From: CAZBYL01 sp964496275
Lineage (GTDB): Bacteria > Synergistota > Synergistia > Synergistales > Synergistaceae
Reading direction: 5' to 3'
Length of the DNA: 14,431 nucleotides
NCBI GenBank assembly: GCA_964496275.1
Contig: CAZBYL010000053.1
Location: forward strand, 1 to 14,431
The position numbers and the translations under genes were made by a program. Shown piece after piece: positions 12,371 through 14,431 of the stretch (its first letter is position 1; every line of letters starts with the position of its first letter). The notes below the pieces were generated by a model. It searched no databases. It had not been told where the DNA came from and worked only from the letters and a program-made list of their open reading frames with translations.

Positions 12371-13996
12371 ATGAGCAGGGTTTTGCAGTACGACCCATAT
12401 TACTATCCTGTCCCGTCTCAGAGAATGGTCGTCTACGGTTCAAGGGGCATGGTCTGCACCTCACAGGCTCTTGCCGCCCAGGCAGGGCTTGAGATATTAA
12501 AAAAGGGCGGAAATGCCGTCGATGCCGCAGTTGCCACCGCGGCGGCTCTCACCGTAGTTGAGCCTACATCAAACGGAATGGGCAGCGACGCCTTCGCTCT
12601 AATATGGAGCAAGGGACGCATACACGGAATGAACGCGAGCGGCCGCACTCCGCTTGCAATGTCAATGGACACGGCAGAGAAAAACGGCTGGACAAAAAAC
12701 GCTTCGCTCCCGGCATACGGCTGGGCTCCCGTCACTGTCCCGATGGCGCCCTGCGCCTGGGCCTCCGCCGTGGCAAAACATGGCAGACTGCCGCTTGAAG
12801 AAGTCCTGGCTCCCGCAATAGCCTACGCGAGAGAGGGACATGCTCTGGGAGTCATAGAATCGCTCTCGTGGGGACGCGCCTTCAAAAAATACTCCGCGCT
12901 CCAAGGCTCCGAATTTAAAAACTGGTTTGAAACCTTTGCACCGGAAGGCAGAGCTCCTGCCGCGGGCGAAATATGGCGCTCCGAACATCACGCAGAGACG
13001 CTTGAACGAATTGCGGCAACCGGCGCGCGCGACTTCTACGAGGGAAAAACGGCGGACATGATACTTTCAGCGGTAAAAGCCACCGGCGGATACATCTGCG
13101 CGGAAGACCTGGCCTCTGCCGCACCCGAATGGGTGAATCCAATCAGCGTAAAATACCACGGATACGACGTGTGGGAAATCCCTCCCAACGGTCAGGGAAT
13201 AGCCGCTCTCATAGCCCTCTCCATACTCGACGGATTTGAAGCCGGCTGCGCATCAGACCCCGCAACCGTACACCGCAGAATAGAAGCCATGAAAATGGGC
13301 TTTGCCGATGCTCACAGATACGTTGCCGACATGAGATTCTCCGACGTACCTGCGGAAGCTCTGCTGAGCGCAAACTACGCCGCATCGCGCCGTGCCCAAA
13401 TCGGCGAAACCGCGGAAGAGCGCCATGCCGGCAACCCCAAGCCCGGAGGCACGGTCTACCTCTGCACGGCGGACGGAGAGGGAAACATGGTCTCATGGAT
13501 ACAGAGCAACTACATGGGCTTCGGCTCTGGCATAGTTGTTCCCGGAAGCGGAGTCGGACTGAACAACAGGGGACACTGCGCCTCTTTGGAAAAAGGACAC
13601 CCCAACATGCTTGAGCCAGGCAAACGTCCATACAACACAATAATTCCCGGCTTCCTCACAAAAGACGGACTGCCCGTAGGCCCCTTCGGTGTCATGGGCG
13701 GATTCATGCAGCCGCAAGGCCACGTTCAAGTTGTAACAAACACGATAGACTGCGCCATGAATCCGCAGCAGGCGCTTGACGCTCCGCGCTGGCAATGGAC
13801 GGGAGGACGCGACATCAGCGTAGAACAATCCTTCCCGCAGGCGCTCGCGCAAAAACTCATAAGAATGGGACACAACATCACCGTAGACCCCGAATCCATA
13901 TCCTTCGGACGGGGCGAAATAATATGGAACACGGAACACAAAACCTTGGCAGGTGCGACGGAACCCAGAACAGACGGAACCGTGGCAAGCTGGTAA
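12371..13996 (+). CDS. Gamma-glutamyltransferase family (Ntn-hydrolase) enzyme, cytoplasmic
   Basis: The 541-residue protein is a self-cleaving Ntn-hydrolase of the gamma-glutamyltransferase superfamily. Near the N-terminus it has the large-subunit pattern GGNAVDAAVATAAALTVVEP and GMGSDAF. T361 in PGGTVYLCTAD is the expected nucleophile and new N-terminus of the small subunit after autocleavage. The block FGSGIVVPGSGVGLNNRG follows. Where classical enzymes have PLSSM, this one has RPYNTIIPGF, as in cytoplasmic, lid-less relatives such as YwrD or oxamate amidohydrolase. There is no signal peptide, so it acts inside the cell. Possible substrates are gamma-glutamyl peptides or other small amides; this cannot be settled here. 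The start at 12371 has GGAAGGGG 10 nt upstream; the frame is open further but lies in the promoter region. Confidence 0.88.
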   Translation: MSRVLQYDPYYYPVPSQRMVVYGSRGMVCTSQALAAQAGLEILKKGGNAVDAAVATAAALTVVEPTSNGMGSDAFALIWSKGRIHGMNASGRTPLAMSMDTAEKNGWTKNASLPAYGWAPVTVPMAPCAWASAVAKHGRLPLEEVLAPAIAYAREGHALGVIESLSWGRAFKKYSALQGSEFKNWFETFAPEGRAPAAGEIWRSEHHAETLERIAATGARDFYEGKTADMILSAVKATGGYICAEDLASAAPEWVNPISVKYHGYDVWEIPPNGQGIAALIALSILDGFEAGCASDPATVHRRIEAMKMGFADAHRYVADMRFSDVPAEALLSANYAASRRAQIGETAEERHAGNPKPGGTVYLCTADGEGNMVSWIQSNYMGFGSGIVVPGSGVGLNNRGHCASLEKGHPNMLEPGKRPYNTIIPGFLTKDGLPVGPFGVMGGFMQPQGHVQVVTNTIDCAMNPQQALDAPRWQWTGGRDISVEQSFPQALAQKLIRMGHNITVDPESISFGRGEIIWNTEHKTLAGATEPRTDGTVASW

Positions 13997-14012
13997 CAGC
14001 GGAATAAAAGAC

Positions 14013-14060
14013 AGCCCCCCGACAAAGGCCGCTTCACGCGAAAACCCAAGTCGGGGGCTC
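14013..14060 (-). terminator. Hairpin between convergent genes, likely terminator
   Basis: AGCCCCCCGA (14013-14022) pairs with TCGGGGGCT (14051-14059), a 9-bp stem with one bulged C and a loop of about 28 nt. On the minus strand the stem is followed by TGTCTTTTATT, a moderate T tract, so it fits best as the terminator of the regulator gene that ends at 14202; on the plus strand it lies 16 nt past the transferase stop and may also slow that transcript. Confidence 0.6.
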
Positions 14061-14201
14061 TGCTTACACCGTCAAATTGTTTACGAAACAAGAACCGTAA
14101 ACGACAACCGCAGCGGCCTTCCGCTTACACTGCCGCCGCCTGCTTTGAAAAATGCAAATCCCCGCCTAAAAAACGCCGAGCCAATGAGACACCCCTGCGA
14201 G

Positions 14202-14431
14202 TCACACCTTATTCTGCTTAAAACAGAGCTTCTTTGCATTATTTATAACATCCGTCAAATGCTCTCCCATCAAAGCGGAAGCCTTGTTTGCGTCATGCTC
14301 CTTGATAGCCGTAAGAATCTTCTCGTGCGAGACATTAAGCGGCTGATTATACATCTTGAAAGTGCCGATGAAAAAATCCTGCCACTGAACGGAAAGACCT
14401 ATCAGCTCATACAGGCTTTTCAAAATCGGTG
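14202..14431 (-). CDS. GntR-family regulator, FCD domain, C-terminal part only
   Basis: The frame stays open to the window edge, so only the last 75 or so codons are present and the start and DNA-binding domain lie outside. What is visible matches the end of an FCD ligand-binding domain: a helix ILKSLYELIGL, then SHEKILTAIKEHDANKASALMGEHL, with the H-x-x-I-x-x-AI-x-x-x-D-x-x-x-A pattern and the H of MGEHL, which helps bind a metal or ligand in the family. FCD regulators usually control uptake or catabolism of organic acids or amino-acid derivatives and often act on neighbouring genes. It is convergent to the transferase gene, which could be a target, but nothing in this window proves it. Confidence 0.8.
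   Translation of the reverse strand, partial: PILKSLYELIGLSVQWQDFFIGTFKMYNQPLNVSHEKILTAIKEHDANKASALMGEHLTDVINNAKKLCFKQNKV

Overview
The window holds a complete type I-C CRISPR-Cas locus followed by an ordinary metabolic stretch. Best guess for the host is an anaerobic member of the Synergistota or a related Gram-negative-type anaerobe: a secreted DUF3798 protein, a pair of half-size chromate-transporter proteins and a gamma-glutamyltransferase-like enzyme lie together. This is judged from gene content only and is not certain.

Layout. Positions 1-598 are a CRISPR array (one cut repeat, nine full 32-nt repeats, nine spacers) read on the minus strand; 599-783 is its AT-rich leader. The operon cas3-cas5c-cas8c-cas7-cas4-cas1-cas2 runs on the minus strand from 8819 down to 784, with tight or overlapping junctions, and ends at the leader. 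An internal start in cas8c encodes the small subunit Cas11c. From 8820 to 9189 there is no protein gene but dense regulation. A 116-residue unknown protein (9190-9540, minus) follows, then two paired CHR-domain chromate transporter subunits (9680-10738, minus), a divergent secreted DUF3798 protein (11020-12231, plus), a gamma-glutamyltransferase-family enzyme without signal peptide (12371-13996, plus) and the C-terminal piece of a GntR/FCD regulator (14202 to the edge, minus).

The main discovery is in 8927-9080. A single degenerate CRISPR repeat (exact copy of the 17 repeat nucleotides next to a spacer, including the whole 11-nt crRNA 5' handle) has its own TATAAT promoter and is followed by a spacer-like segment and an intrinsic terminator. 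The first 17 nt of that segment match, without a mismatch, a site just upstream of cas3. That site is flanked by TTC, the type I-C PAM, on the correct side, and it covers the -35 box of a good cas3 promoter (TTTACA, 17 nt, TATATT with TG extension). After nucleotide 17 the match stops. This is the architecture expected of a CreR-like RNA: a crRNA-like guide that loads into the I-C Cascade and represses the cas promoter without enough pairing for Cas3 cleavage, so cas expression is set by free Cascade. The guide and target are also arms of an inverted duplication around the terminator, which suggests how the element arose.

Working model: Cas5c processes pre-crRNA and probably the CreR-like RNA; Cas8c, Cas7, Cas5c and Cas11c form Cascade; Cas3 destroys targets; Cas4-Cas1-Cas2 add spacers; the CreR-like RNA closes a feedback loop on the operon promoter.
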